From Polytrichum commune (taxonomy: Eukaryota; Streptophyta; Polytrichopsida; Polytrichales; Polytrichaceae): a stretch of 64,000 bases of DNA. The position numbers and the translations under genes are program-made. How positions within the stretch are numbered: the first letter of the stretch is position 1; the number at the start of each line of letters is the position of its first letter. Shown here piece by piece: positions 20,291-33,419 of this stretch. The stretch covers positions 54,426,429 to 54,490,428 of the forward strand of contig OX485804.1 in the NCBI GenBank assembly GCA_950295325.1, written 5' to 3'. A model generated the notes under the pieces. That model did no database searches and was not told where the DNA came from. It saw only the letters and a list, made by a program, of their open reading frames with translations.

Positions 20291-22310
20291 ACCTACATGT
20301 CTTTGATTCAATGTTGAAACTAACTTCTTTACGGTGAAGATAAACTGTAACCTTATTCAGCTTGTGTCACAAGCTCTGTGAGTTTGTGATTTTTGGGAGA
20401 ATTATGTCCCCATTTCATTCCCACAACATTACTCAACGACGTGGGCCCTCATATTTAATAATGGAATGTTGGGAATTCAATTTGAATTTCAATCTCCTTG
20501 CGTAATTTTCGAGCATCTCATTGCTATATTGTGAGAGCCCACAGAACAAGAGCTGAACGCTGGGCAATTATATTCTGGGTGAATTTTTGATGATATGCAA
20601 ATCCAATTTGATATTCCACTACAACGTTGTAGCAAAGAAAACACCACCTGGCGGGAGATAGTGTAAGCCACTTTTGATTGAAAAGAGAGCAATCACCATA
20701 ATCTGACTAATGTTTTGACTGGCACTTGTGCACTAGTATAATAGTGTTGATCTAGGAATAAAGTTGGCAATCACCTTGGCTGGTTGGGTAGATTACATGT
20801 GTCGATCAAAATTAGAATAAGAACACTTCTATAGGGCTGAAACAAGCATATGACTCCTAGGCAAAACATCCTGCATTGGTGAAAATCGTCATACGCTCAC
20901 ATATCATATGTAGTAGATTTGCAAGAAAAACTCACCTATGCAAGTCGAGTTACCTAGGTTTTATATGCTCGTAGTGTTTGAATGTCTCATAATTCAAGTT
21001 TGGAACTCATCTTTCCGTAAAGAAAAATCTAGCTTTGCTTTTTGATCATGCTATAGCTTTTGCAAGTAAGGTAGGAATTTAACCAAATAATACTGTAACA
21101 CCCTCTTTAGATCTTTTAACAAGCAAATATCATGAGCCAACCAAGAGGCGGAACAGGTGCAACCTCTGTTAGCGGAAAACTCACAGTTAGGTGGCAATTT
21201 TGGCTCCGTAACAATGAGTGCGACAAGCCCTTACCCATTGTTGTGTGGTTTTCCAATATGTTAAGGGTTGTGGGCCACCAATTCAAATCAAGCTATTGTG
21301 GGAAGCATAGAAGGATGCCTAGCATGGGTAGAAATCCCTAGTGATGCCGAAGGTTTGAAGTTGAGGTGATTGAATTGCTAATTTGCATGCGAAGATTAAG
21401 GAAAGTAAAATGGAGAAAAAGAAGGTGAAGATCTCTAAAAGCGGGGTGCTTGATTTGGTGAAAAGTAGAGAGTTGTAGCATAGATATTTGAGATGACTCC
21501 AAGGATACAAAGAAAGAAAAATATTCAACATATACATGCTATGAAGTTCAAGGTTGAAGAGTTTGACATTCACGAAATTTGGTGATGGCAAGCGTTCAAT
21601 AACAAAAATGGGTGATACTAACCAACGTTGGTCCAAAATTGTGGAGGAAAGCCTTGCAATTATAGTTACCCCAATACCATGGGCAATTTTTAGCTACATC
21701 AACCTTTGCCAACATAAGGTAGCTACGAATTGTGAAAATTAGATTAAGTTGCCATGCAACTTGCACATCAGTTGTGAAACTAAATGTCTCTCCATTCAAA
21801 TGGAAAAAAATTGTTGGATAATGATTGTTCATAGCTCTAGAGATAGGCCTTCAAATTTTTATTCAAGCAACAACACAAACAATAATTGAGTAATACTCGG
21901 GTAAGGAATTAGTATTCTACCATGCTTTAATGCATGCATCGTAGTAGCACATGTACTGCATTTTTATGCAATATGTAACATAATCGTTGTCACTCCGCTG
22001 ACATTGATGACTTATCCAACATTCAAGAAGTGGATCTTGAAAAGCTTCATATGAAATTTGTTTGTGCATTAGTAGCTATGGTTTGACCTATAGTCGAACT
22101 CGTTACTAAGATTAGGGAGGTTATCAACGGCAATGGGCCTTAAATCAACAAAAATTGTTGACATAATAAGAAAATGGTAGAACCGTGAGGCTTTGTCCTT
22201 TCTTATGAAAGACTACAATTGTAGTTGTATGCTTTGCTCATGCTAGTCCATGGCTATTTACTACACCTTTAACCAACTATAACCAATCAGATTTTTTTCA
22301 ATACATTTTA
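20291..22310. other. Intergenic stretch, no recognised gene
   Basis: Plus frames at 21132-21341 and 21554-21742 and minus frames over them are short and lack recognisable motifs. The plus strand at 21340-21560 is A/G-rich (GAAGATTAAGGAAAG style). A decayed transposase is possible, but I cannot support it. Confidence 0.3.
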
Positions 22311-22311
22311 G

Positions 22312-22392
22312 GGAACAACTATAGTTAACTAGATGTATATAACTAAAGTTAACTAGATTTTAGAACAATTATAGTTAACTACATTCTTTGGC
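22312..22392. repeat. Short tandem repeat, ~26-bp unit, three copies
   Basis: ACAACTATAGTTAACTAGAT, TAACTAAAGTTAACTAGATT and ACAATTATAGTTAACTACAT follow each other, each with a partly palindromic TATAGTTAACTA core. Confidence 0.6.
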
Positions 22393-22399
22393 AGGTCAA

Positions 22400-24000
22400 A
22401 TCGCCAACAACTATAGCTACGAAAGGCAACTTGTTAACTAATAAATGAATCGGTTGGTTAGTTGTCCAAGGTATGCAAACTTTCATCATCCACGTTAAAT
22501 AAACTAGACCAAAAATAACAGGAACAAGTAACGTCCAAGTGTGAGCGCAAAGTGGTTAGGAAATTTTCTCCTCAAACATAAAAGTTGATGCATAGTTGGT
22601 GTCCTATAGACAGAGCCAACAAATATGTTGATGTAATCGTTTAAACCAATAGCATTGTTTGGACATTCAGACAAGACAAGACATCGTGGGAGAGCACGGA
22701 TCTGAAATAGCAACTTCAGTGAAGGAGATCATCGATCGCTGCTTGTTAGCAGCGTCATGAATACTTCGATGAAGGAGACCACGAGGGAGGTCAACAAGAA
22801 GAGGAGCAAATGTAGGCTATAGCACGCCATCAACAAGGGCCAGTAAGGCACACTAGGGTTTCAAGATGCGGGCAAGCGCAAGATCTAAGAGTGCAGCGAT
22901 GAATACTTGCAAAGGATCTGTAAATGGAGAAGATAAGCCACCCCCCCCCCCCAACTAAGCAGCCTGGAACCAGGGACATCCATACACGTAAAGGGGGCGA
23001 CAGACACGCTGGGCTCCCTGGACTCAAACAAACTACTACCACCAGGAGCCAGGAGTACATGCAGTTGCAAGACAAACAGAAGGGTGAAAGTAAGTAGTAC
23101 AGGAGCAGAACCTCCAACTGTGCCTCAAGCCAACCACGAGGATGCAACAAGGAGTGCGAACAAGCTCACTTACAAGACGCAAGGGCGGGTGCAAGCACAC
23201 TCAAGTACACAACACCAGTTCCTTGCATAAGTTCAAGTGAAAGTGGTTCAAAAGTATATATTATTACCATCGAGTTTTATGAAGGAAAAAATCATAAACA
23301 TCTGAAAAAATGCGTTGATCTACAAAGCCAAGCAATTTATCTTGACAACAAAAGTTCAAGAAGAATGTACATATTTTAGAAGACGGTGGAAGTAGTGTGC
23401 AAGTAGATGTATTGAGCATGTAATTGTCTAGAATTTGTTTAAAACATGATAAATTACATTAAATTAATGATTTTTTGCATATTTTGTAATGTTGTCCTCA
23501 GGTTTATAATAATTCAAGGAATATGAAGGGAAAAAAAATCCAACTTCAAAATAGTTAAGGTCATGAAATCTACAACCAAAACTAGATTTAGTCATTACCT
23601 TTTGAGTAGTCTTTTTAATCATAAGTTATGAAGACTTATCTTGATAGTCTATATATTAAGCACCTAACATAGCAATAGAGGGCACTATGAAAAAAATCCA
23701 ATTTAAAGAAACACATTATTACTAGTTTAAGACATTTGACCAAAACATTTATGGTTTTAGTATACCAGAGCCATTTTCCGTATATTTGATCATGCTTACT
23801 CCCCCTAATAAAAAAAAATGCCATCAAATATACCACTTTCCAAATACCTCCCAACTAGCACCTTAAGCATGAAATTTAAGAAATAAACAACATTCCCAAC
23901 ACGACTCCACCATCTACCACCAACAACCCACATGATATACAAAATTGGCTAGACAACATTACAAACATAGCTAGGAGAGCCAAGGCTGATGCACGAAAAG
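22400..24000. other. Intergenic stretch, no recognised gene
   Basis: 22690-23220 is less AT-rich and contains a C12-type homopolymer at about 22938-22951. The minus-strand frames over it (22830-23150) are Cys/Leu-rich but match no family I know. Confidence 0.3.
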
Positions 24001-24009
24001 TAACCATTG

Positions 24010-24097
24010 TACAAACCTCCCAAAATTGTGAAATTAGACAAACATTATGGGATATAAAACTACGGGGGATAGGACAATCATTTTGGGACAGAGAGAG
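24010..24097 (-). mobile_element. Stowaway-like MITE end
   Basis: On the minus strand it begins CTCTCTCTGTCCCAAAATGA, then TTGTCCTATC, continuing with AGTTTTATATCCCATAATG. This matches the classic plant Stowaway/mariner terminus CTCCCTCCGTCCC and the copy at 60400. The next two plus bases are TA, as expected. A convincing opposite end is not seen. Confidence 0.65.
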
Positions 24098-27062
24098 TAA
24101 TGAGCAAAGGTTGCGCATCAGTTTGTGTACCTCCTTGCTAAAAGTTTGTGAAGACTATGGTCTTCGGACAAATTAGAAGAAACCAACCCCAAAGAAAATT
24201 GGTTTAGGAAGAGAAGTTGTTGATGTAGTATGTAGGGATTCTAATTGAGTATACAAATGAAGTCTTGGGGAGCCAAAAATTGAAGTTGAACAAGCCATAG
24301 TCTCAATCAAAATGATAAGCATTGAATGGGATCATGTACCCTTGGAATGATTGGGTGATGAAAGGTTAGAACAGGAAAGGCCATTGATTGATGTGGCTAA
24401 CCAATTTCTAGGCAATTACTTTTCAAAAGAAGATAATTTGAATGAGTGGAAATGAATGATATATTCATCAAGTTAAAGCATTGAAATAAGAAAGAGATAT
24501 TATCTTTGGAACCCAAAAAGAAGAAGGGGATGACCCCAAAATAAGTCCATGGTCTTATAACTCTGATGGTGTGTGGGATTATAGTGATGTTTGGAACATG
24601 TGTGGACGTACTGGCTAGATATCAATGAAAAACTATAGCCTTACAGTTGCCTCGCATTGAAAGGGTTAATAAAAGAATATTTTCACCCTTGGGTGAGAAC
24701 TATATTGGCATTCAAGTTACATTAAAATGGATTAATTAATATGAGACAACTAAAGTGCCATTGGCTTTGGTAAAGGGACTAAAATGATGAATTTTTTCCA
24801 AGACCATAGTTGATGGTTGTGCCTATGCTTGAGCATTGCACATAGTCCATTCAAAATTGAACTCACTGCCAAACTTTCTATTGTATAAATAAAGTGAGGA
24901 GTGTGAAAGTCACAAATGTATGTACCGAAGCCAAGAGATTTCCTACACATTTTGTTTCACAAGTGAATGAATTTTCAGCATGAATCCCAAATCAAGTGAG
25001 AAAAAAAACTAATAACTATCTCAATTGAACCTATTTGAGATACCTAGATACTACAAGAGTCACCTTTTCAATTTTCTTTGAGTGTTTTCTTGGATTTTTG
25101 TCGTATCCAAAATCTAAACTACACATGTAACATATCTCACAATAATGAGATTCAAGAGGCATGTTCCACCCAACCTTAGAGCTTATATACTAGATACTAC
25201 TATGAGTTGAGGCTCCCTTCAACTAGTAGTTCCAGATATCTTAACTAGCTCTCCCTCCATGCCTTTAGGATAACTCTAAGTATAGTTAACTCATGTTCGT
25301 TACTTACGAGGTGATAACCTAAGGTAAGACCATAGTTTCAACTAGTAGTGACTCCCTTTACCTTTAAAACTGCTAGAGCACCTAGGGTGGCACCTCTAGT
25401 CTTCTAGTAAAGGAGTTTAGTTGAACTAGAGATTGTAAATAATAAATAAATAAGTAAATACACGTTAAAACACCCCTCCTCCTCCTCCTAGTAGTAGTAG
25501 TGCCAATGTATGTTGGGATGGCCGTCTCTATACACTTCTGCTCCTGATACACAAGCATCATGTGGTCATTTATACTTGTCAAGGTTCTTAAGTGGTACAC
25601 TATTTTGCCTAAATAGTGTGAGTGGGAGATTCATGTGGGTTGGAATTTTGTGTGGCCCACACTAGTTTTTATAGTACTTGCCTTGCCTTGAATTTCCATC
25701 CAAATATGCAAACAAAAAAGCTCACACTAAATTTTCACATTAGAAATTACAGTGGCTACTTCAAATTATAAATTATTATTTGAAGTGTGAGTAATTGGAA
25801 ATTAGTGTGGCCCACACTAGTTGGACCAACAACAACAAAAAAAAGTGCAGTGCTTCGATACAAGCTTCTCCTAAACTTGTCTAAGACAAGATTACAATGT
25901 TGAGACCATTCAATGATGTAATTATAGTGAACACCCTGCTCTTCGCGTATATCTTGTATGTTGCAAGAGATGGCATATTGTTCAATGTATTTAAAGTGAG
26001 TTTTTTGGAATTCATCACAACCGGGGTAAGAGGAGCCATACATGAACAATCCATGAACAAACTTAACTAAATTAACATCCCTAAATCTATCATTAAAAGC
26101 CTCATGAATACATACACCAAAATGCCATCAAATGCCTCACTTATACAATCCTCAACAAACAAAAAATTAGACAATCAACAAACCCCTATCCCCCCTCTTG
26201 GAGACATGGTAGCTAGTCTTTGAACACAACACGATACCTATACTATGTAAACACATAGGCCACCTCCCGAAAGGAAGTCAAAAACCCCTTATACGACATC
26301 ATGGGTACCCATGATCAATATAAGGCTAACATGCTCACATCATGCTGGTCAACAATTTGACCGGAGTTTTCTTTCTTTTTTCTTTTTCTTTTCTGAGCTT
26401 TCTAAAAGTAGGTTCTCTAGTTTGGATGTGGTGACTACTAACTGGAGCTCGGCATGTGAAGAAGTGATTCAAGTTCTTTTCAGAAGGTCTTGTGCATTGA
26501 GTGGGTTGCGGTTTTATGTGGAGATTTGGGGGATAATCGATTGCCGTAACTAGGAGTTTGTAGTGGCCATGAGATCCGGAGATGGTGTTTTGCTCTGTTG
26601 AGAATGATCAATCTTCAGCCATTCCACACACACATGAGATTTTGTGGGCAATGTATTGCTTACAGTGTTTTCACCGCATTGTAACCAACGGTAAACACAA
26701 CATCCCTAATCGAAAGCCACCCTCCTTAACACATGAACCATCAGCCCCCGGGGTCTCATCAGCCCCTGGTTCTTGCATAAACTCTATAGCACCATCAATA
26801 TAATTCCAATTCTTTTTACGAAGGCGGCAATCGACTACTCATTATGAGCTACACGGGGACATTCAGATAAAAAAAACAATTAATGATGACACAATTAGTC
26901 ATTTTTAGGGGTATCATGCTCATTGTTTAGATGGATTTTTGGAGAAATAAGTAAGAACAAATTTTTTTTAGTGAAGTTATTAAAAGGGAAACTTAGCTAA
27001 GAGCAAAAGAGATCCAACATTACGCTGCGAGATGCAGTAATGACTTCTTACCAAGATCTACA
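24098..27062. other. 3 kb intergenic DNA, no recognised gene
   Basis: The frames are short and unrecognised. A GTGTGGCCCACACTAGTT motif occurs twice in direct orientation (about 25650 and 25805). Its core is palindromic, so these two sites could also be the ends of a small TIR element. (CCT)n and (TAG)n-like short repeats occur at about 25473-25500. Confidence 0.3.
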
Positions 27063-27096
27063 GGTTTAGGTTTAGGTTTAGGTTTAGGTTTAGGTT
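27063..27096 (+). repeat. Short (TTTAGG)n tract
   Basis: Five perfect GGTTTA units plus GGTT. It resembles the plant telomere repeat but has six bases per unit instead of the seven of TTTAGGG. Confidence 0.9.
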
Positions 27097-28639
27097 GCAA
27101 CATAAGCACTCCAACAAAATAAATAATTAATGACGTTTTGAGACAGGGTCTATGCAGGGCCCCGGGGTCCGGCCATAAGGTTCATATGGTGAATAGAACA
27201 TCCTCCATTGACACCCACATTTCTGGGTGACATGACTGGTGAATCTATAACCAGCAAGTGCAGCAAGATCCTCAGTACGTATAACAAACTTGCATCTTAA
27301 ATAAGGTCATATCATCTTTAACATGCCTAACAAGCACTAAAACAAAGGTAAGTAAACCACTAAGATGTGTGTTACCTACATGGTGTCAATTGGAACACAG
27401 TTCAAGGTTCAATATCTTCATAAAATTCAGCACATAGATGCCCGGTTGCATGTAGTGGTCACAATGTGGGAAACTAGTTCGTTTTTCAAGAGGTTGATAG
27501 CCATGCCGGGTCAAAGCATGGTAAAGTAAACTAGTAGCATGTGCCTTCTCAATTTAAAGTGGCAAGTAGCCCTATTTCTTAGCTAGAAATTTTAAAACAA
27601 TAATAATGAATCTCAATGAATTGTATTAAGGATATTAATAAGGTACTTCATGATGGTATAATAAGTGTTGTGCAAGCTACAAGATTTACATCCATAGAAG
27701 TAGATTCTATCGTTCGTAGAACCTACTTGCACAATTGTCGGAATTTTAAAAATATGTACTGTATACTTCAAATTTTGTGGTACACTAGCATACAATATGA
27801 CCTTATCAAATACCTCAACTACGAGCATGAACCATAAGAGTTTTTTGAAATGAAGTATTAGCTTGAATCAACCATTCAGTTTAGGATCTATTTCATAGGT
27901 ATCTTCATAACACCAATGGTGCACAAACTTAGTGCTAAATTTGCTTGAAACCCATCAGAGGGCTCCATGATCTTGAAATGACGTTTTATACATAATTGAA
28001 CCTACTTCCCCTACTATATATGACAAACATCTCACAATAGAAGTGCAAACCTACTTTCTTGTATACTTTTTCCATGCTTGAGCCCGGTCCCACCACTACC
28101 TAAATGCATCCATTCAAAAGCCCACAACTTCTCCAAAAAGTCATAACAAATGGAATTTAATCATAGAGAGAACATCAACAATAGATTCAAACTATTGACC
28201 CTTCGAGAACTACGACCAACCAACCGAAGGCCGCCTACTTCCTCAACACAATTTGCAACATATTTCATGTGTCACCTATTTAAGCTCACCTCACCCTATC
28301 AAACAAACTCTCCACCATGACCAAGTTGCCATTAGGCGATATCAACAATAGACCAATAGCTACAAAATAAATTGTAGAGAAATGAAATGAGACTTTCAAC
28401 ATCAAAAAGATATCATGTACAATCGCAACAAATGCAAAGGGCACACAATTAGCCACTTAAGAGAAGCTAACAGAAGTTGTTCGTAGACTGCTGACCTTGT
28501 TTATCAAGTTTACACAATAAACAAGCAAATAGAAGCTTTCACTAACAAAAAAATGTTCACCAGAAGAATGAAATAGTTTCAAATAGGGTCACCCATTAGT
28601 ACACAGCTGATTAAAAATGGAAGAATGTAGCTCAAATTT
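27097..28639. other. Intergenic stretch, no recognised gene
   Basis: Largely overlapping plus and minus frames at 27613-27837 are antisense to each other and unrecognised. A palindromic GGGCCCCGG-like patch lies at about 27158-27168. Confidence 0.3.
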
Positions 28640-29189
28640 CAGATTTTCTTGTGATGTGTTTGGGCTAAGATAATCTTGAAACTCTTGGCACTAGAATCGT
28701 TAGACTTGCAATTGAGAATGTATATGAGGACATGCAGACCATATTTGCATTTCTTTGCACATCCTCAATGGATGATCATGATGTGTATGGGTTAGGGCAA
28801 TTATGAAGCTTTCGGCCCAAGAGTTGTGATGAAGGAGTTGCCATGAATTGAAGCTTTTGGACTATGATCCCAAAGATTACGATGTTTCTGGGTCAGGGTA
28901 ATGTTGAAACTTTTGGAGATTTGCCAGTGAGGACCTGACCACCACGTCTGCTTTTCTTTGTAACAATCAGCAATTTTGTTTCTGCCTGCAGGTTAGGGTG
29001 ACATTGAAACTTTTGAAGATTTTTGGTGATGGGTAAGTTGATCAGTGCCTGAATTGAACTCTTCACAAATTTGCCATGGGGAGGACCCCCCAAGAGCGTT
29101 AGCTGCTGTAGATGCAAAGCATCCTGAGGGTACAGTGGACAGAAAGCACAACAATTACACAGTGATTGCAACAGCATGTCACTTAAAGG

Positions 29190-29570
29190 TAGACGTTTCT
29201 AATTCCAACACAACAATAATCTGGACACCTATAGTTCAGTGGAATGTCATTAGGTGTGAATGTAAGAACAGACACCAAAAAAGACTTTGTGGTTCAAAAT
29301 AATTAGATTATGTGCTCAAAATATGCTAACCATATTAAGCTCTATCGTCAATGTGATTGGAGTGACCGATATGACCACTTCATGAACACAAGGATCTTCA
29401 CGTTGATAATGAATCAGATGTTCTATGAGCTCCAAAAACCATGAGGCAAATGGCTACAAGCACAATTTGGATTTGCTAATCGTCTCGCACTAATTGCATG
29501 TTTCGTATTCTACAGGAAGTGGGTGCACAAGGAAAAGCATCCGATATATAACACACGACTACCTTAGTTC
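29190..29570. other. Insert of unknown origin splitting exon 2 of the caleosin pseudogene
   Basis: About 380-390 bp with no counterpart in the intact gene lies between the two halves of the pseudogene's exon 2. I see no clear terminal inverted repeats or target duplication and no coding similarity. It may be an old transposon remnant or filler from break repair. Confidence 0.45.
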
Positions 29571-29659
29571 AACCGAAATAGTGAAAGTGTCATCTACCCC
29601 AATAAGACATATAGCAAGCAGTGATCGAGGAGATTTTTGGGTATAATTGGTTGAGATCC

Positions 29660-29850
29660 TAGAGTTTGCAAGTCCAACCGGTTACATGTTGACATCCTTC
29701 AGTTTTTCTTCATTAATTTGAGGTATATTCCATAAATTCCTCTAAAGCGATCCGTAATTCTCCTGAAGTCTAGAACTTCAACCGGTTATTTCTCAAACTC
29801 AACCAGTTCATCTGTAACTAACTGCCAGTTCTCCCCAATCATAGATAGGA
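29660..29850 (+). repeat. Dispersed repeat C inside the caleosin pseudogene
   Basis: It carries CAACCGGTTACATGTTGACA, AATTTGAGGTATATTCCATA and TTTCTCAAACTCAACCAGTT, CATCTGTAACTA. The same blocks occur in the other C copies. It sits between the pseudogene's exon 2 and intron 4 remnants. Confidence 0.7.
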
Positions 29851-30210
29851 AGCTAATCCATGATGAAACTGCGAATTTGAAAAATTTCTCAGTTTCTCCT
29901 GCAGTCTTTTAGTTGAGCTCTCCTGGCAACAGCCTCAATGACCCATCATGTCTAATCAACATCGTGTGAATATGAGAACCCTCAAGTTTCCTATGTTGCA
30001 GATTCTGCACTTGTTGAAGATGAAATGCACATTGCTTCCACATTGTATTTTGGATGTTGAATGTTATTTGTTGAAAGCTCCTCGGTTTATGTTTGGTGAT
30101 TTGGGTTCTCATGGATGAAGAAGGTGAATTTTATAGTTGCAGGTTATACCAACGTTGGAATGGGGATTTACATATTGGCTGGTTAAGGATGAAGAAGCCT
30201 TGGCAACTAA

Positions 30211-30266
30211 GGGCCACTTCACACACGAGACTGAGAGCCCGTGACCATTACACTTCAAGCACTCTA
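30211..30266 (+). mobile_element. Tourist-type MITE, terminal fragment (copy 2)
   Basis: The first ~55 bp of the family (GGGCCACTTCACACACGAGA, then GAGAGCCCGTGACC and CACTTCAAGCACTCT) directly abuts the broken exon 5 of the caleosin pseudogene. The rest is missing. The flank ...ACTAA fits the family's TAA target, so the insertion into exon 5 is old enough to have lost its other end. Confidence 0.8.
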
Positions 30267-30392
30267 TAGCAAGAAGTTATAGCCGAGTTTAAGTTTATGT
30301 TGGTAACAAATGGAATCTATAGCAAGAAGTTATAGCCTTGTGGAATTCCAAATAGTAAGTGACACTAAATACCATAAACGGTGTAGTGGACT
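30267..30392. mobile_element. Type A palindromic-TIR end adjoining the Tourist fragment
   Basis: TATAGCAAGAAGTTATAGCC occurs twice, about 47 bp apart. It is followed by CCAAATAGTAAGTGACACTA, AATACCATAAACGGTGTAG, the type A terminus seen at 16110-16151 and 57540-57590. Confidence 0.55.
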
Positions 30393-33300
30393 GACGACCT
30401 TGTTCATCAAGCTTTATACATCAAACAAGCACATGGGAGCTTTCATAACTTTACAGAGCTTCTTGGTTGCATACTATGGGACCATGTATCACATGAGCAT
30501 AATTAGTCTTAAAATATGGGATTCCGCGTTTATGAGGAGCATTTACATTGTGTATTGTGAACTTTTCGATAAGTAGTTTTACAGCATCATAGTTTTTTAT
30601 CACTCCCTCTTTCTTTTGGAAATTTCTTTTGGAAAGAGATCATGTAGCTCCTTAGAAATGTTATGCTCATTGACCAATAGTTCATTAGAAGAATAATATA
30701 GTTTAGATAGGATCATTTTTTACACAATTGACTAAAATTGGACAAATGTACCCCAAATACACATTTTTGTGCACATAAAGGTTTGGATTGGGACTCTTGG
30801 AGGGTTAGGATTAACCCTGCAAGGATGAAAGGTCTCAATATATAGTCATTTACATATGTTATATTGGCATGACCAAGTTCATAATTCACATTCCATATGT
30901 TTAGGGGTTTTCAACCTTATTTTATACATTGTGTTATGTCAAGGAGAAAATAAAAATATACTAATACTTGACATTGATGATCAAAATGCAAAGTTTGCAT
31001 ATTTGCATCCAAGGGCATTCGTGTTGCATGTTTGAACTTAGATATTTAGTAACACCAAGGTAATCGACTAATTCAAAAAGTGCATTTAAATTTTTTAATT
31101 TATTTATAGAGAGGGTCACTTTTGATTTAGTCGGTTTAAAGTGAATATATTTATAGAGAGGGTCGCTTTTGACAAGTTTGTGTGCATGGTAAGGCCCAAT
31201 TTGAGCTTCTCAGATGCTTGAGGGTTAAGGTGTGTGGGCTTTCTATCAATCTAGTCACCCAACCTTAATCAAACACATGTATTTGAGTAGTGTGAGGTAA
31301 GACTTGTAGTTAAGAGTGCACATTAAAATGACATACACATGACAATGAGCTTCGACTATGTGCACATCAAAAGATTCTAATTGATCTAGGTTCTATATTG
31401 AACACAATTGAAAAAATGATACTTGTGATCATTTAAAATGAAAAAGAATCTTCTCTTTGACCTCGTATAATTCTTGCATAGTTTCTTCAATCATGAAAAC
31501 TTGAAATGACAATCTTTATTATTAATGATTGCTATTCGGATAAAATAATTCAGCAACCGATCGAACAATCTAAAGTGTCTGTGGAGTTGAAAATGGTGCC
31601 CGCTATTGGGCCACACGCCTTACCTTATTTTTTGCATACTTCAATACAAGCATATGGGTCCTAAGCAACTTATATATGGTTGTTTGTCAACACACCTTCC
31701 AAATTCCCCTAGTGTGATGGATCTACTTGTTCAACACTAGAATGGGAACCATTTCTAAAACATACACCAAATATACCTTTACCCTAGTCAACACATATCA
31801 CCTCACCTCACCAAAGTGACCATATGACCTCACCAAGATAAAGCCATGTGACCCTTGAGCAAGGCAAAGTACGGAACGTACAAGGGAGTTCACCAACTTA
31901 TTATGCCTTTTGGTGGAAACCCAAGACACAAGTAACATATCTCATGGCGTGGGACGTGACATTCCAAGCTCCGGATTTGGTTTTTAAGTGTTCTATTGCC
32001 TACTCAACAACAATGATAAACGTGCCTAATCTCATTGTTTTTTCTATTCAGTCATCCATATTCAATGGTGTGTGGTCAAGTGTAGATCTAAGAATGGATA
32101 TAAAAAGACATGTGTTAAGAAGAGATTGAACTATGTACTCATAATTTGTTGATCATTTTACATTCAATAATCAACATAATTAGGGAGAACCTACATGGTC
32201 GTTTATGGCTCCAACATTTTTTACTTTGAAAAATCTTAACAATAGCATGTAGGAGATCATGAAACCTTCATATATTATGGCTAAAATCTCATATCACATT
32301 CAAGGTTCCAAGAAAATCTCCTCACTTTGAAATTCAAGTTGATAATCACAACAAACATTAAAACTAGTCATTTGAGACACAATGTTAACTTATCCAATTG
32401 CAAGTCTGACTTATAAAACCTAAGGATGTCCCATAGTTTCAAGCCAAACTCATATCAAGGAGTGAAGTTGTAAGGTAGACAACCCTTATTCAATTGTAAT
32501 TCTTATTAGGACATCTAAAAATCAAGTGAAACGTGGTTTGGTGTGGCTCCAATACTGGATACCAACATGACATTTTAATTTGAAGGTAAATGAAGAGTGC
32601 AACCCCCTGCGGTGCAAGCATGAAAAAGTCATGTAGACAACATTAGTTGCATGAATGGGTCACCTTTCATGGTTTGTGTCGTCCTTCAGAACTCCAATGC
32701 CAAAACAAACATTGGGATTGCAACCCTCCCAATACAACTACTTATGGGAAATGTGTTTGATGAATGTTGGGAGATGTGTTTGATAAATATTGGGAAATGT
32801 GTGTTTTAAATGTTGGGAAATGTTGTTGCTAGGAAATTGGACCTTGAGTTTATTAATTATTGTTGTATGCCGAAACATATAAGATACATTCAACAATGGA
32901 TATGGAGGATGATGTGCATTTGTGAACATGTGATGTTTGCAACAATTACATCTTTCCCATGGAGCATGAAAATGACAAAGGAGTTCGGTAACGCACCTTC
33001 ACAGACTTGGTCTTTGTTTTTTTGTGTTGTTGTTGTTTTTTTTTTGGGGGGGGGGGGGGGGTGTTAGGTGTAACTTACATTGCATGGCCTCCCTTGAACA
33101 AGACCTTCAACATGTACTTTGGGTGAGTTCGTGTTTGTTGTCCCTCGTTAGCTTGCACCTTACTTGAATAAGACCTTTTAGAGTACATTAAGGTGGAGAG
33201 GCCTAATAGGGTTGCGAATGTGAACTTGGATACCATTTTCTTTAGGGCAGAGGGAGGGGGTGAGCATGTGCAATTTGGACTCTTCCTTGATACAAAGAAT

Positions 33301-33419
33301 TTTATGAAGTTTTCACAAAAGGAACTTGCCTTGGCCATCTTTCACCTTTGACATCCCACAAAACAAACAAACAAAACTATCACTTTCTATAATTTAGGTT
33401 TGAGGTAAGGTAGATCAAG
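30393..33419. other. 3 kb AT-rich intergenic DNA, no recognised gene
   Basis: A ~27-bp direct repeat (TTTATAGAGAGGGTCRCTTT) lies at about 31103-31130 and 31150-31175. A run of T followed by 16-17 G lies at about 33031-33061. Frames such as 31848-32129 are unrecognised. Confidence 0.3.

Larger units (their letters stand above)
28640..30210 (+). pseudogene. Caleosin pseudogene, interrupted and 3'-truncated
   Basis: This is a decayed duplicate of the gene at 12613-14632. About 28650-29070 resembles its intron 1, with extra iterations of the same tandem unit. About 29080-29183 matches the first part of exon 2 ([19 protein letters not shown]-type residues), with a changed acceptor and frame damage. 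The rest of exon 2 (the EF-hand end: ...GTCATCTACCCCAATAAGAC) resumes only at about 29575-29615, after a foreign insert of about 390 bp. A dispersed repeat occupies 29660-29850. About 29975-30142 matches intron 4, and 30143-30210 matches the start of exon 5 (WGFTYWL region). It stops exactly after ACTAAG, where a Tourist-type end begins. Exon 1 coding sequence and exons 3 and 4 are not found. Because introns are kept, it is a DNA-level duplication and not a retrocopy. It cannot make a functional caleosin. Confidence 0.88.

Noticed and set aside
22938-22951. Poly-C and poly-G runs (also near 33045, 36570, 41147, 41901, 46240, 60284) as functional quadruplex sites
   Set aside because: They are single homopolymer runs, common in plant intergenic DNA, without conserved context.
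29045-29302. 85-aa plus frame as a small real gene
   Set aside because: It is the exon 2 remnant of the caleosin pseudogene running on into foreign insert; the residues match the intact gene and then stop making sense.
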